Of a stretch of 64,000 nt of DNA, positions 45,440 through 54,505 are shown piece after piece. Numbering within the stretch: the stretch's first letter is position 1; the number at the start of each line of letters is the position of its first letter. Where the stretch lies: NCBI GenBank assembly GCA_963809925.1, contig CAWELH010000008.1, forward strand, positions 620,001-684,000, written 5' to 3'. The stretch comes from DASQZK01 sp963809925. GTDB lineage: Bacteria > Bacteroidota > Bacteroidia > Bacteroidales > GCA-2748055. Made by a program: the position numbers and the translations under genes. Under the pieces are notes generated by a model that was not told where the DNA came from, ran no database searches, and was given only the letters and a program-made list of their open reading frames with translations.

Positions 45440-46663
45440 TTAAAATGCGGCCATCAGAAGATCGAGGTCTTTGGAAGGCAGTCCGAAAAGATGCCCGATA
45501 TATTCACTGGTAAGGATACCATTATAAATATAAACACCATGACGCAGCCCCTGATCACCTTTCAGTGTGTGCTGCAGCCCTCCGGATTCACCCATTTCCA
45601 GAAGCATAGGCAGAAACACGTTACTGATGGCAATGGATGCCGTCCTGGCCACCCTGGAGGGAATATTGGGCACGCAAAAATGTATGATATCATGCTTGAT
45701 AAAGGCGGGATTAACCTGGCTGCGGCATTCGGAGGTTTCAACACATCCACCCTGGTCAATGCTGATATCGACGATGACCGATCCTTTCTTCATCCCTCGC
45801 ACCATCTCCTCGGTCACATAAAACCGAGGGCCTTTTTCAACCATGTAGATGGCGCCAATCAATACATCGGCCGACTGCAGTGCTTTCTGGATCACCCTGG
45901 GATGAAATACTGAAGTATGCAGGCGGAAGCCTATATTATTCTGAAGCCTGCGCAAGCGGTGTACCGACTGGTCAAAGACTTTGACCACAGCTCCGAGGCC
46001 CATGGCAGCTCTGACAGCATACTCGGAGGCTGTTCCGGCTCCCAGGATAACAACCTCCGTAGGGGTGATCCCTGTGATTCCCCCAAGCATCACTCCTTTT
46101 CCGCCCCTGGTGTTACTGAGGTACTCGGCAGCGATCAGAACGGCAGTATTACCTGCGATGGCGCTCATCGAACGTGTTACGGGGTATGTGTTATTTTCAT
46201 CCTTGATCTTCTCAAAGGCCAGTGCGGTGATTTTTTTTTGTATCAGCGCTTCAATAAATTCCTTGTTCTGAGTATTTAGATGAAGTGTGGAGATCAGCGT
46301 TTGCTGTGAATGAAGCAAGCCGACTTCTTTTTTCGTTGGGGGTGCAATTTTGAGAATGATGTCGGCCTTATAAACTTCCGAGGCCTCATCCCTGATCTGT
46401 GCACCTTTCTCGCTGTAATCGGTATCGGTATAGTTGGCCGCTCTTCCTGCGTTGGATTGAAGCAGAACTTCATGGCCGTTGCCGGTAAGGATCTCAACTG
46501 CTTCAGGGGTAAGAGGAACACGGCTTTCAAGTTTATGGTCCTCCTTTGGGACACCGATCAAAAGTTTTTTCTGCTTTTTCCCGACTTCAAGCATTTCTTC
46601 CCTGGGCATCATCCCTGTCTTTGGAAATGTGAATCTTGAACCCGTAGAGTCCGGTCTGTTCAT
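45440..46663 (-). CDS. ald: Alanine dehydrogenase
   Basis: NAD-dependent reversible deamination of L-alanine to pyruvate, 407 residues. Typical landmarks are IGVPKEDHKLESRVPLTPE at the N-terminus, ILKIAPPT, and the NAD-binding VVILGAGTASEYAVR, with IVDISIDQGGCVETS and HFCVPNIPSRVARTAS further on. The related transhydrogenase alpha subunit lacks this C-terminal set. The ATG at 46663 is preferred to an upstream TTG (46690) that would add nine residues. Follows tsaE by 68 bp on the - strand. Confidence 0.92.
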   Translation of the reverse strand: MNRPDSTGSRFTFPKTGMMPREEMLEVGKKQKKLLIGVPKEDHKLESRVPLTPEAVEILTGNGHEVLLQSNAGRAANYTDTDYSEKGAQIRDEASEVYKADIILKIAPPTKKEVGLLHSQQTLISTLHLNTQNKEFIEALIQKKITALAFEKIKDENNTYPVTRSMSAIAGNTAVLIAAEYLSNTRGGKGVMLGGITGITPTEVVILGAGTASEYAVRAAMGLGAVVKVFDQSVHRLRRLQNNIGFRLHTSVFHPRVIQKALQSADVLIGAIYMVEKGPRFYVTEEMVRGMKKGSVIVDISIDQGGCVETSECRSQVNPAFIKHDIIHFCVPNIPSRVARTASIAISNVFLPMLLEMGESGGLQHTLKGDQGLRHGVYIYNGILTSEYIGHLFGLPSKDLDLLMAAF

Positions 46664-46730
46664 CGTAGCGTATTTTTTATAGAGGGTCAACTAAAATAAT
46701 ACAATTCCCCTGGTTTGTCAAGAAATTGCT

Positions 46731-47150
46731 TCAGGCATCCATTTTAACGGTCCTTGAGCCGTCAGGGTTTACCGTAATGAATACTTTTATGGCATTTTCA
46801 GGCAGAAGATCTTCTGCTTTTTCGGGCCATTCGATGAAGCAAATATTTTCACTGAAGAAATAATCCTCATACCCAAGGTCATACATTTCTTCAATATTTT
46901 TAATCCTGTAGAGATCAAAATGATAGATCACTCCTTTTTCGGGAGAAGTATATTCATACACCAGAGCAAACGTTGGACTGCTGACGATTTCCCTTACATT
47001 CAGAATGTGGCATATGGCTTTTATAAATGTAGTTTTCCCCGCACCCATTTCACCGTAAATGGCAAAGACGGTATTATTGCCCATGGCCTCTATAAATGCT
47101 TGTGCCGCTTCCAGAATATCCTTTTCTACAGGGATTTCAAAGACCTTCAT
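46731..47150 (-). CDS. tsaE: tRNA threonylcarbamoyladenosine biosynthesis ATPase TsaE
   Basis: ATPase that supports the TsaB-TsaD-TsaE complex making t6A in tRNA; 139 residues, normal size. The Walker A motif is GEMGAGKTTF, followed by SSPTFALVYEY, FDLYRI and the late FIEWPEKAEDLLP, all family-typical. It starts two bases after the stop of porX, so the two are probably co-transcribed. TcdA, encoded earlier in this window, modifies the product further. Confidence 0.95.
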   Translation of the reverse strand: MKVFEIPVEKDILEAAQAFIEAMGNNTVFAIYGEMGAGKTTFIKAICHILNVREIVSSPTFALVYEYTSPEKGVIYHFDLYRIKNIEEMYDLGYEDYFFSENICFIEWPEKAEDLLPENAIKVFITVNPDGSRTVKMDA

Positions 47151-47151
47151 G

Positions 47152-48705
47152 CTATGTACTTAAATATATGAGAGGAATGAGCATCTCCTCCATGGAAATT
47201 CCACCATGCTGGAAAGTATTCCGGTAAAAATTCACAAACTGATTGTAGTTGTTCGGATAGATGAGGAAGTCACTCCCGTAGGCAAAGATAAAGGACGATG
47301 AGATATTTGGTTTGGGAAGGCGGACATCTTCAGGGTTCCTGATCTCGAATACCTCTCCGCTTTCGTAATTCAGGTTCCTTCCCAGCTTGTATCTCAGGTT
47401 GGTTGATGTTTTTTTGTCTCCGATTACCCTGACAGGATTCTGGACCTTAATCGAACCATGATCGGTCGTTAGAATGATCTTTACATTTTTCCCGGCCAGC
47501 TGTTTCAGCAATTCAAGGAGGTGGGAATGATGAAACCATGAGGCGGTAAGTGACCTGTAAGCGGCCTCATTATCTGCCAGTTCACGGATCATCTCCATAT
47601 CGGTACGGGCATGCGAAAGCATGTCAACAAAATTATAGATGATGATGTTCAGATCGTAATTCATCAGGTCCTGGAAGCTTTCCACGAGTTTCTTTCCGGT
47701 GCGCTGATTGCTTACTTTTTCATAGTGAAAACGGATATCCTTCCCTACGTGGGAAAGTTGCTTCTCGAAAAGCTCCTTTTCATGCAGGTTCTTGCCGATT
47801 TCCTCTTCATCGAATACCCAGAGTTCCGGATAGAGATTATGAATCTCATACGGCATCAGGCCGGCAAACATGGCATTGCGTGAATACTGTGTTGCGGTAG
47901 GAAGAATGCTGCAATAAAGTTCTTCCTTGTCAAGATGGCTGAACTCAGTGATCTCAGCCTCAAGGGTCTTCCATTGATCGTACCGCAGGTTGTCGATAAG
48001 GATGAAGAACACTTTTTCGCCTTTTTCCAGGAGCGGAAGGACGCTGGTAGAAACAACCGAAGGCGAGAGGAGTGGTTTATCCTCTGTCTTTGAATCAAAC
48101 CACTTGTGATAATTTCTTGCAATAAACCGTGAGAATTCCTTGTTGGCATCCGTCTTCTGCATTAACAGGATCTCGTCCATATTGACATCGGAGGAATTCT
48201 GCAGTTCAATCTCCCAGTAAACAATTTTGCGGTAAATATCCGCCCAGTCATCGAAGGTAGAAGCAGAATTGATTTGCATGCTGATCCGGCCGAACTGGCT
48301 CTGGTATACAGAGGTGGTTTTCTGGCTGATCAGTTTTTTTGTCTCGGTATTTTTCTTGATGGTCAGAAGGATCTGATTCGGATTCACCGGTTTGATCAAA
48401 TAATCGGCAATTTTGGAACCGATGGCATCTTCCATAATATTTTCTGCTTCACTCTTGGTGATCATTACCACGGGAGTAAAAGGGGTGATGGTTTTAATCC
48501 TGTTAAGGGTTTCAATACCACTTATACCGGGCATGTTCTCATCGAGGAAAATCAAGTCGTACTCATTGGCGGTCACCATTTCGATGGCATCTTCACCGTT
48601 TGTAGCGGTAGAAAGCAAAAAGCCTTTCTCTTCAAGAAAAAGAATATATGGTTTCAGTAGATCGATCTCATCATCTACCCATAGAATTTTCGTTTTTTTT
48701 TCCAT
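47152..48705 (-). CDS. porX: PorX: response regulator with PglZ phosphatase-like domain
   Basis: Response regulator linked to type IX secretion, 517 residues. The receiver domain (about 1-120) has the acidic pair Asp11-Asp12, phospho-acceptor Asp55 in FLDENMPG and a conserved Lys in YLIKPVNP. The rest is the PglZ/alkaline-phosphatase-like domain reported in PorX, with LIDNLRYDQWK, TTDHGS and a late PNYNQFVNFYRNTFQHGGISMEE segment. The ATG at 48705 is preferred over a GTG at 48711 because it is the first ATG and lies two bases after the porW stop. It receives phosphate from the partner kinase PorY, which is not in the window. Confidence 0.9.
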   Translation of the reverse strand: MEKKTKILWVDDEIDLLKPYILFLEEKGFLLSTATNGEDAIEMVTANEYDLIFLDENMPGISGIETLNRIKTITPFTPVVMITKSEAENIMEDAIGSKIADYLIKPVNPNQILLTIKKNTETKKLISQKTTSVYQSQFGRISMQINSASTFDDWADIYRKIVYWEIELQNSSDVNMDEILLMQKTDANKEFSRFIARNYHKWFDSKTEDKPLLSPSVVSTSVLPLLEKGEKVFFILIDNLRYDQWKTLEAEITEFSHLDKEELYCSILPTATQYSRNAMFAGLMPYEIHNLYPELWVFDEEEIGKNLHEKELFEKQLSHVGKDIRFHYEKVSNQRTGKKLVESFQDLMNYDLNIIIYNFVDMLSHARTDMEMIRELADNEAAYRSLTASWFHHSHLLELLKQLAGKNVKIILTTDHGSIKVQNPVRVIGDKKTSTNLRYKLGRNLNYESGEVFEIRNPEDVRLPKPNISSSFIFAYGSDFLIYPNNYNQFVNFYRNTFQHGGISMEEMLIPLIYLST

Positions 48706-48707
48706 GC

Positions 48708-51347
48708 TCACTGTTCGTAATATTTCTGATAAAACAGATAATACTTTTCAAAATCTTTATCCGCTTTCAGGGTATTATAATTGGAAAGTGAGATCATGAA
48801 AGGCCGGAAGTCGGTGGGGTTGAGGCTCTTGAATATATCTGGATTCTGCATTAATGATTCCATGTATCGCTTTGCACTGGTTAGGTCGTTGAATGATCTG
48901 ACAAAAAGAACATTTTTAGTCCCTATGGTCTCATTTTGGATGCCAAGATTAAGTGCTGCGTAATTATCAAGGTTGAAGTTAATGACGTTGAAGTTCATCT
49001 GGTTTACATCGGCAGCCTTTTCGACGGTTATGCCGAAAAAGAAATTTCCACGGGGATTGTAATTATAAATCTGTTCTGCCTTTGCCCTGGTATCTGCTTT
49101 TTGAAGCTCGGGAGACATGGTGTAGATTTCCTGGATCACTTCCCTGGCGTAGGTACTTACCTCATGATTCGGGTAGTCGGTGATCAATGCCTGAAGCTCG
49201 TTTTTCAAAACTTCCTTTCCTTTCAGGCCACCCTCTGCCAGTGCTTTGAGCAGACGAAACCGCGGAATTGTCTTGTCGCCGGGATAAGATGTGATGGCAT
49301 AATCAGCATCAGAGACTACCTGTGTGAACTGATAGGACTGATATTCGTTGTAGGTTTTCTCATAGAAAACGAGCACTTCATTTTGCCTGGCCGACAGCTT
49401 TTTGGCATAGGCAGGATCGGCGAGGATCATCGCCCTGGGGTTATCGGGGTATTTTCGGATGATCAGGTTTTTATAATAGTCAGCCTTACTGCTGTTCCCG
49501 TTTTTATCATAGATCTCATAAAGATTAAAATAGCCCAGAAGGCTGTTAGCGCCGTCGGGATACCTCCTGACCTGTTCCTCAAAGGTTCTTATGGCCTCTT
49601 TTTCATCCTTCAGTTCATTTCTGTAGACCAGACCCATATTGAACAACGCATTTTCGAGATTGAGGTCAGATGCCGCAAGGGCTGAGTCGCTGAGAGGAAT
49701 AGCCTTAAGGTAAAATTCCCTGCTTTTGTTATTAAATACTGTGGATTTCTGCCCTGAAGAGCTGTCTGCCACTGCTGTTTCCTGGTTTTGTTCCACGATA
49801 TCGAGGATCTGCCTGTTGCTTCGCCGCCAGTTATCCTCCATCTTCCGGTTTCCCCACTTCATTCTGAACTCCGGCTGTCCGAAGCCCTTAGCGTTGAGAT
49901 TATAAAAATACCAGGCGCCTCCCTGCTGACCGGTTGTCGATGATCGAGTGGTCGTAGCGATATTGCCATACTGGTTATTCTGCATTTCTTCCTGTTTTCG
50001 CAGACGCTCCTCTTCTTCCGTTTTCTTCACGTCCTCGATGATTCTGTCAATTCTGGCAAGTCTTTCATTCTCCGGTAATTTTGCCAACACCTGAAGGCTG
50101 TCTTCCAGTGTATAAACACGCAGATGCGTCACCAGGTTCGTCAGGCTTTTTGATTTAACAGTAAGTACGTCATAATCGTCGAAATCCCTGTCGATATTCT
50201 GAATTGTACTGTCGTAGTAAGCCTGGGCAAGGCTGTAATCGGGCTTGTTATAGTAGATATCCCCCAGTTCGAGGTAAGACAGTCCCTTCTGGTTGGCATT
50301 ATTTACCGATTTCGAAACGCTCATCCTGAAATTTTCAATGCCTTTAATCGTATCGCCGCCTTTCAGTGATATTTTACCCAGAGCATAGTAAATCTGATCC
50401 AGGAAATCTTTGTTTTTATCGTCTTTCAGCATTTTACCGAGGAGAGTGTTGATCTCCCGTTCCCTTCCGGTACCTGCCTTGTATGAGCTGGCCATATTGA
50501 TCTTCGCATTAAAAGTCATCTCATAGGGCGGGTTCATCTTGATCACCGCGTGGTAATTTTCAACGGCTTTTTCTGCATTGCCGGTTTCCTGGTATAACTG
50601 GGCAAGGATGAAGGTATAGCGTTCACGCAGATGTTTGGGACCTGTATACTCAAGTGCCAGTTCAAGTTGCTCAATGGCCTTGTCGAACTTCTCTTGCTTA
50701 AGCAACAGATCGGTATATGTGGTATAGTAAATCCCGAGATATTCATCAGGCATCGCTTCATCATTTTTAAGCAGCTGCAGAATATTTTCGGCTTCACGGT
50801 AATCTTTCTGTGCAGAATATGCCCTGGCCATCCAAATCAGTGCTTCAAAGCGGATTGGTTCATTGGGGAAATCGATGATAACCTTTTTAAATGTCTCAAT
50901 GGCCAGTTTAAACTTATTTTCATAAACATAAGCCTTACCCATGAGCACATAGTTATCATCAACCCATTTGTTGAATTCCTTTTTGTTATAATATTCCTTT
51001 TCTTTTTCCGAAAGATTGCCTCTCTTGATATCAGGTTTTACGGTAATGGAATGCAGTGTGATAACCTTTGTGGCCTTTTCAATGGCCCGGTTCATATCCG
51101 GGCTCACCGACTGAGCAACCTTTGGGTCTGAATAGTAGAAGAGAGGTAGTATTTTGGTGAAGTTGTCCTCGTACATTTTCTCCGCTCTGCTCACACCCTT
51201 TTTAAAACTCTCATCTCCATTAAAATAAATGTTATAATGCGATACAAGGTTGTGATAATTCCGCGACATGCTCGTATTTTTCTCAGTTGAGCACGAAACT
51301 GCAAAGATCAGGATAAGGGCAGGTATTATTCTGAGTGGGTTATTCAA
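48708..51347 (-). CDS. PorW/SprE-like tetratricopeptide lipoprotein of type IX secretion
   Basis: Envelope lipoprotein with many TPR units, about 879 residues. Its signal peptide ends in IFAVSC, and HYNIYFNGDESFKKGV follows, as in SprE/PorW proteins needed for gliding and type IX secretion. No ATG precedes the signal; a TTG at 51347 five bases after an AAAAGGA-like site gives a clean lipoprotein signal (NNPLRIIPAL..), and is chosen. A TTG at 51383 is the alternative. The gene ends just before porX, a regulator of the same system, so the two are functionally linked. Confidence 0.85.
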   Translation of the reverse strand: MNNPLRIIPALILIFAVSCSTEKNTSMSRNYHNLVSHYNIYFNGDESFKKGVSRAEKMYEDNFTKILPLFYYSDPKVAQSVSPDMNRAIEKATKVITLHSITVKPDIKRGNLSEKEKEYYNKKEFNKWVDDNYVLMGKAYVYENKFKLAIETFKKVIIDFPNEPIRFEALIWMARAYSAQKDYREAENILQLLKNDEAMPDEYLGIYYTTYTDLLLKQEKFDKAIEQLELALEYTGPKHLRERYTFILAQLYQETGNAEKAVENYHAVIKMNPPYEMTFNAKINMASSYKAGTGREREINTLLGKMLKDDKNKDFLDQIYYALGKISLKGGDTIKGIENFRMSVSKSVNNANQKGLSYLELGDIYYNKPDYSLAQAYYDSTIQNIDRDFDDYDVLTVKSKSLTNLVTHLRVYTLEDSLQVLAKLPENERLARIDRIIEDVKKTEEEERLRKQEEMQNNQYGNIATTTRSSTTGQQGGAWYFYNLNAKGFGQPEFRMKWGNRKMEDNWRRSNRQILDIVEQNQETAVADSSSGQKSTVFNNKSREFYLKAIPLSDSALAASDLNLENALFNMGLVYRNELKDEKEAIRTFEEQVRRYPDGANSLLGYFNLYEIYDKNGNSSKADYYKNLIIRKYPDNPRAMILADPAYAKKLSARQNEVLVFYEKTYNEYQSYQFTQVVSDADYAITSYPGDKTIPRFRLLKALAEGGLKGKEVLKNELQALITDYPNHEVSTYAREVIQEIYTMSPELQKADTRAKAEQIYNYNPRGNFFFGITVEKAADVNQMNFNVINFNLDNYAALNLGIQNETIGTKNVLFVRSFNDLTSAKRYMESLMQNPDIFKSLNPTDFRPFMISLSNYNTLKADKDFEKYYLFYQKYYEQ

Positions 51348-51423
51348 ATTTTTCCTTTTAAGCAGTATTATGAATAACTGCAAAAATGCAACCTTATTTT
51401 ATGCAAATGGATTTTTTCAGGCA

Positions 51424-51431
51424 CAAATTTA
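51424..51431 (-). promoter_or_regulatory. Candidate -7 box for the porW-porX-tsaE set
   Basis: On the - strand TAAATTTG fits TAnnTTTG, about 77 bp upstream of the TTG start. Weak support because the region is AT-rich. Confidence 0.3.
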
Positions 51432-51497
51432 GGGATTCTCCTCAAATGCCGTAATAATAGCGAAAGGTATTGCAGCAATCGGGAACAAAAGCCTGTA

Positions 51498-51746
51498 TTA
51501 CACTATATTGTTGATAGCGATTACCTTTTTGAGGTTGGGCAGGACCTTCCTTAAGGACTCCTCGACACCGGCTTTCATGGTATAGGTGCTGAAAGGGCAG
51601 CTGTCACAGGCACCGGTAAGTTCGACAGTGATCACAAGATCATCCGTAACATCCCGCAGGATGATATCGCCACCGTCAGCCTGAAGATAGGGTCTGATAT
51701 TATCCAGTGCAGTATTTATTTTTTCAAGGACTTCAGATTTGTCCAT
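51498..51746 (-). CDS. NifU-like C-terminal domain protein (Fe-S scaffold)
   Basis: Fe-S cluster carrier of 82 residues made of a single NifU C-terminal domain with the metal-binding CxxC in GACDSCPFSTYTMK. Residues LQADGGDIIL are conserved in the family. The ATG at 51746 is preferred, since longer versions run into the upstream mrp gene. It lies ten bases after mrp, which encodes an Fe-S carrier ATPase, so the pair probably works together in cluster transfer. Confidence 0.92.
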   Translation of the reverse strand: MDKSEVLEKINTALDNIRPYLQADGGDIILRDVTDDLVITVELTGACDSCPFSTYTMKAGVEESLRKVLPNLKKVIAINNIV

Positions 51747-51756
51747 ATAGTTTGGA

Positions 51757-52869
51757 TTAATGTTTTCCTGGTGTTGTGGTAGTGATTTCAACCCGCTGTG
51801 TGGGTTCCTTCTCGCTGTTCCTTTTTTCAACGACCCTGATCACCGACCGGGCAAGTTGTTCGAAGGGCCGGCCGGCCGGGTGGTTTTCATCGAGCGCTGA
51901 AGGCCTGCCGCTGTCACCATCCTCACGAATACCCTGGACCAGCGGTATCTGGCCGAGAAGCTCGATCTTCATTTTTTCCGCAAGGTTTTTCACGCCGTCC
52001 TTTCCGAATATATAGTATTTATTTTGGGGAAGTTCTTCAGGCGTGAACCAGGCCATATTCTCAACCAGGCCAAGAACCGGTACATTGATTTTTTCGCCGG
52101 TAAACATTGCAATGCCCTTAATGGCATCGGCGAGAGCAACTTCCTGGGGGGTTGAAACGATGATCACACCTGTGACGGCGGTTTCCTGCACAAGGGTCAG
52201 ATGAATATCCCCGGTTCCGGGAGGCATATCGATAAACAGATAATCAAGCTCACCCCATTCGGTCTGGGTCAGAATCTGCTTCAGTGCACTGGTTGCCATA
52301 GGACCACGCCATACCAGTGCGTCTTCAGGACTGACGAAAAATCCGATGGACACCACCTTGACGCCATGTTTCTCGATGGGAACAATGATCTCCCGCTCCC
52401 CTTCGCGTTTGATAAAGGGCCGTTCCTTCTCCAGGTCGAACATTTTGGGCACGGAAGGTCCGTACACATCGGCATCGACCAGACCGACACTGGCACCGGT
52501 CTTGGCAACGGCAACAGCCAGGTTTACCGCGATGGTCGATTTCCCGACACCCCCTTTTCCGGAGGCCACAGCAATAATATTTTTGATCCCGCTGAAAGGG
52601 TCGTCCTTGATTACACTGATCACGGGAGGTGTGATGATCTCAATATTCACTTCAGCGTCAGGGGCAATCTTTTTTATGGCAGATTCTGCAGTCTTTTTAA
52701 GGGAAGCGGCAAAAGGCTCCTTCGACTTCTGGAATTTAAGTAAAAAACTCACTTTATTCTTATCAACCTCCAAATCACTGACGATACCCATTTCGACGAT
52801 GTTCACCCTGGTCTCAGGATGCCGGATATTCATCAGTGCTTCAAGTACCTTATCTTTGTTCAATGACAT
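51757..52869 (-). CDS. mrp: Mrp/ApbC-family Fe-S carrier ATPase
   Basis: P-loop ATPase of the Mrp/NBP35 type that carries Fe-S clusters to apo-proteins, 370 residues. Residues about 1-80 are a MIP18/DUF59 domain (IRHPETRVNIVEMGIV). The ATPase follows with the deviant Walker A GKGGVGKST, DADVYGPSVPKM, and PPGTGDIHLT. The C-terminal Cys pair of classical NBP35/ApbC proteins is not evident: the ENMAWF segment stands where MSYF.C..C is found in others. So cluster binding may rely on other residues or on the adjacent NifU-like protein. Confidence 0.92.
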   Translation of the reverse strand: MSLNKDKVLEALMNIRHPETRVNIVEMGIVSDLEVDKNKVSFLLKFQKSKEPFAASLKKTAESAIKKIAPDAEVNIEIITPPVISVIKDDPFSGIKNIIAVASGKGGVGKSTIAVNLAVAVAKTGASVGLVDADVYGPSVPKMFDLEKERPFIKREGEREIIVPIEKHGVKVVSIGFFVSPEDALVWRGPMATSALKQILTQTEWGELDYLFIDMPPGTGDIHLTLVQETAVTGVIIVSTPQEVALADAIKGIAMFTGEKINVPVLGLVENMAWFTPEELPQNKYYIFGKDGVKNLAEKMKIELLGQIPLVQGIREDGDSGRPSALDENHPAGRPFEQLARSVIRVVEKRNSEKEPTQRVEITTTTPGKH

Positions 52870-52909
52870 TTTATAACGTTTTATGACATTTTATCGATGA
52901 TCACGAATA

Positions 52910-52917
52910 CAAAAATA
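52910..52917 (-). promoter_or_regulatory. Candidate -7 box for mrp-nifU
   Basis: On the - strand TATTTTTG matches TAnnTTTG, about 41 bp before the mrp start and just past the stop of the ATL gene. Confidence 0.4.
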
Positions 52918-52932
52918 TTAAAATATCTTTAA

Positions 52933-53298
52933 TTAGACTAATTCTTTATTGGGGTTCCAAAAAAGTTGGTCAAAATCCACCACCTTATCATCTTCGACCC
53001 GAATACCTTCGCTTTCGAGAAGTTCTTCCATAATATGTTCACCTGGAAAATGGTGCTTGCCGGTGAGGAGGCCCTGCCGGTTTACAACCCGGTGAGCCGG
53101 CAGATAGCCCGCGGAGCTGTGCGACGAATTGAGTGCCCATCCGACCATGCGGGCGGAGCCGGTGGTGCCGAGGTAGGCAGCAATAGCACCGTAACTGGTG
53201 ACCCTGCCATAGGGGATAAGCCTGGTAACTTCGTATACGCGTGAGAAAAAACTATCGTCCTTCGTACTCTCCGGGTGGTTCAAGGATGTCTTTTTCAT
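52933..53298 (-). CDS. Alkyltransferase-like protein (MGMT family without the acceptor Cys)
   Basis: DNA-binding protein of the O6-alkylguanine alkyltransferase fold, 121 residues. The active-site PCHRV of true transferases is PAHRVV here, so no methyl group can be accepted: this defines the ATL type, which binds alkylated guanine and hands the lesion to nucleotide excision repair. IPYGRVTSYGAIAAYLG and ARMVGWALNSS give the helix-turn-helix and Arg finger region. Its start overlaps the 3' end of trmB by 47 bp, making it likely part of the holB-ricT-gldH-trmB run. Confidence 0.9.
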   Translation of the reverse strand: MKKTSLNHPESTKDDSFFSRVYEVTRLIPYGRVTSYGAIAAYLGTTGSARMVGWALNSSHSSAGYLPAHRVVNRQGLLTGKHHFPGEHIMEELLESEGIRVEDDKVVDFDQLFWNPNKELV

Positions 53299-53965
53299 TG
53301 GGCAGTCTGAATTTCAGATAGTGAATGGGTAAGCCCATGGCGAGGTATTGATTCTCGTAATACGTCCTGATGTCAAGGATCTCATCGGCGAGGCCCGATT
53401 GATACAGATCGCCGGTACTGACCAGAACTTCGAACCGATTGTGCGTTGCCAATGCAAGTGTGTACTCGAACAGGACCCTGCTATCGGTTTTTAGATGGAT
53501 GATGCCTTCATTGATAAGGAATTTCTGATACTTCCTCAAAAATACAGATCCTGATAGTCGTTTTTTATTCCGTCGTCTTTTTATTTGGGGATCAGGGAAG
53601 GTAAGCCAGATTTCCTCTACCTCATTTCTGCCGAAGAATGCATTGATGAACTCAATGCGTGCACGGAGAAATGCAGAGTTGGCAATGTTTTCAATGTTGG
53701 ATGTCTTAGCTCCCTTCCATAGCCTGGCTCCTTTGATGTCGACACCGATAAAATTCCGTTTTTCATATTTTTTAGCCAGTCCAACCGTATATTCACCCTT
53801 GCCACATCCCAGTTCAAGGATAAGGGGACGTGCATTCCCGAAAACTTCTGTGTTCCACTTGCCCTTAAGTGGAAAATCCTTTTCAAAAAAGTCGTCGAAG
53901 GCAGGCTGATAGACCCTCTCCAGGGTTTCCAGTTCCTCGAATTTTCTGAGCTTGTTCTTCCCCAA
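53252..53965 (-). CDS. trmB: tRNA (guanine-N7-)-methyltransferase
   Basis: Methylates G46 of tRNAs with AdoMet, 237 residues. The AdoMet motif is LELGCGKGEYTVGLA, followed by the family's FIGVDIKGARLWKGA and TFPDPQIKRRRNKKRL (the last includes catalytic and tRNA-binding residues). The start codon is TTG at 53965: the resulting MGKNKLRKF opening matches Bacteroidota TrmB proteins, and no ATG fits. Begins eight bases after gldH. Confidence 0.93.
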   Translation of the reverse strand: MGKNKLRKFEELETLERVYQPAFDDFFEKDFPLKGKWNTEVFGNARPLILELGCGKGEYTVGLAKKYEKRNFIGVDIKGARLWKGAKTSNIENIANSAFLRARIEFINAFFGRNEVEEIWLTFPDPQIKRRRNKKRLSGSVFLRKYQKFLINEGIIHLKTDSRVLFEYTLALATHNRFEVLVSTGDLYQSGLADEILDIRTYYENQYLAMGLPIHYLKFRLPNEKDILEPPGEYEGR

Positions 53966-53973
53966 AGCCGGTA

Positions 53974-54447
53974 TTATTTTATTTGCTTGTATTTTTCAAT
54001 CCTGATGCCAACGTCCGTCACAGGCACCTCTTCCAGTCGCAGACCCTGTTCAAGGTTGAAGGTATAGTTTCCCGGAACGGCAAACCTGATATCGCGCTTG
54101 TAAAGTTTCCGTACAAGCCTGATATTCCCAAATCCACTGCCCAGCCATTTGCCGTGACTGTCGGCAATTCCTATACTCACTGTATCGTTTATCTCTACGC
54201 CTTTTGGAGAGACTATGTTCAGAAATACGTATAGATTACTTTTTGGAAATGCCTTCGTATGTCTGATATCGACATAGATATTAAAGGCGCTGGTCGTATC
54301 CTTCATATCAACATTGAAGGTTTTGACATCATCCCACGACCATTTTCCCTGAGCGGTTTTTTCAAAATGATCGTAAACCATATTCGGATCACACGATACG
54401 GCGATGATGGATAGTGTTGTGAGCAATACGGCATTCAGGAATTTCAT
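53974..54447 (-). CDS. gldH: Gliding-motility lipoprotein GldH
   Basis: Envelope lipoprotein of the gliding/type IX-associated Gld set, 157 residues. The lipobox ends at Cys19 (IAVSC), and the CDPNMVYDHFEK opening with WSWDDVKTFNVDMKDT is characteristic. Its role in the machinery is structural and not enzymatic. It lies between ricT and trmB on the - strand, in a holB-ricT-gldH order that, as I recall, is conserved in Bacteroidota. Organisms can retain gldH for secretion without visible gliding. Confidence 0.88.
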   Translation of the reverse strand: MKFLNAVLLTTLSIIAVSCDPNMVYDHFEKTAQGKWSWDDVKTFNVDMKDTTSAFNIYVDIRHTKAFPKSNLYVFLNIVSPKGVEINDTVSIGIADSHGKWLGSGFGNIRLVRKLYKRDIRFAVPGNYTFNLEQGLRLEEVPVTDVGIRIEKYKQIK

Positions 54448-54505
54448 CAGAACTGGGTGTTAATAGGAACTCCGGATCGGGAACGATGCCATGCATCCGG
54501 ATGGA

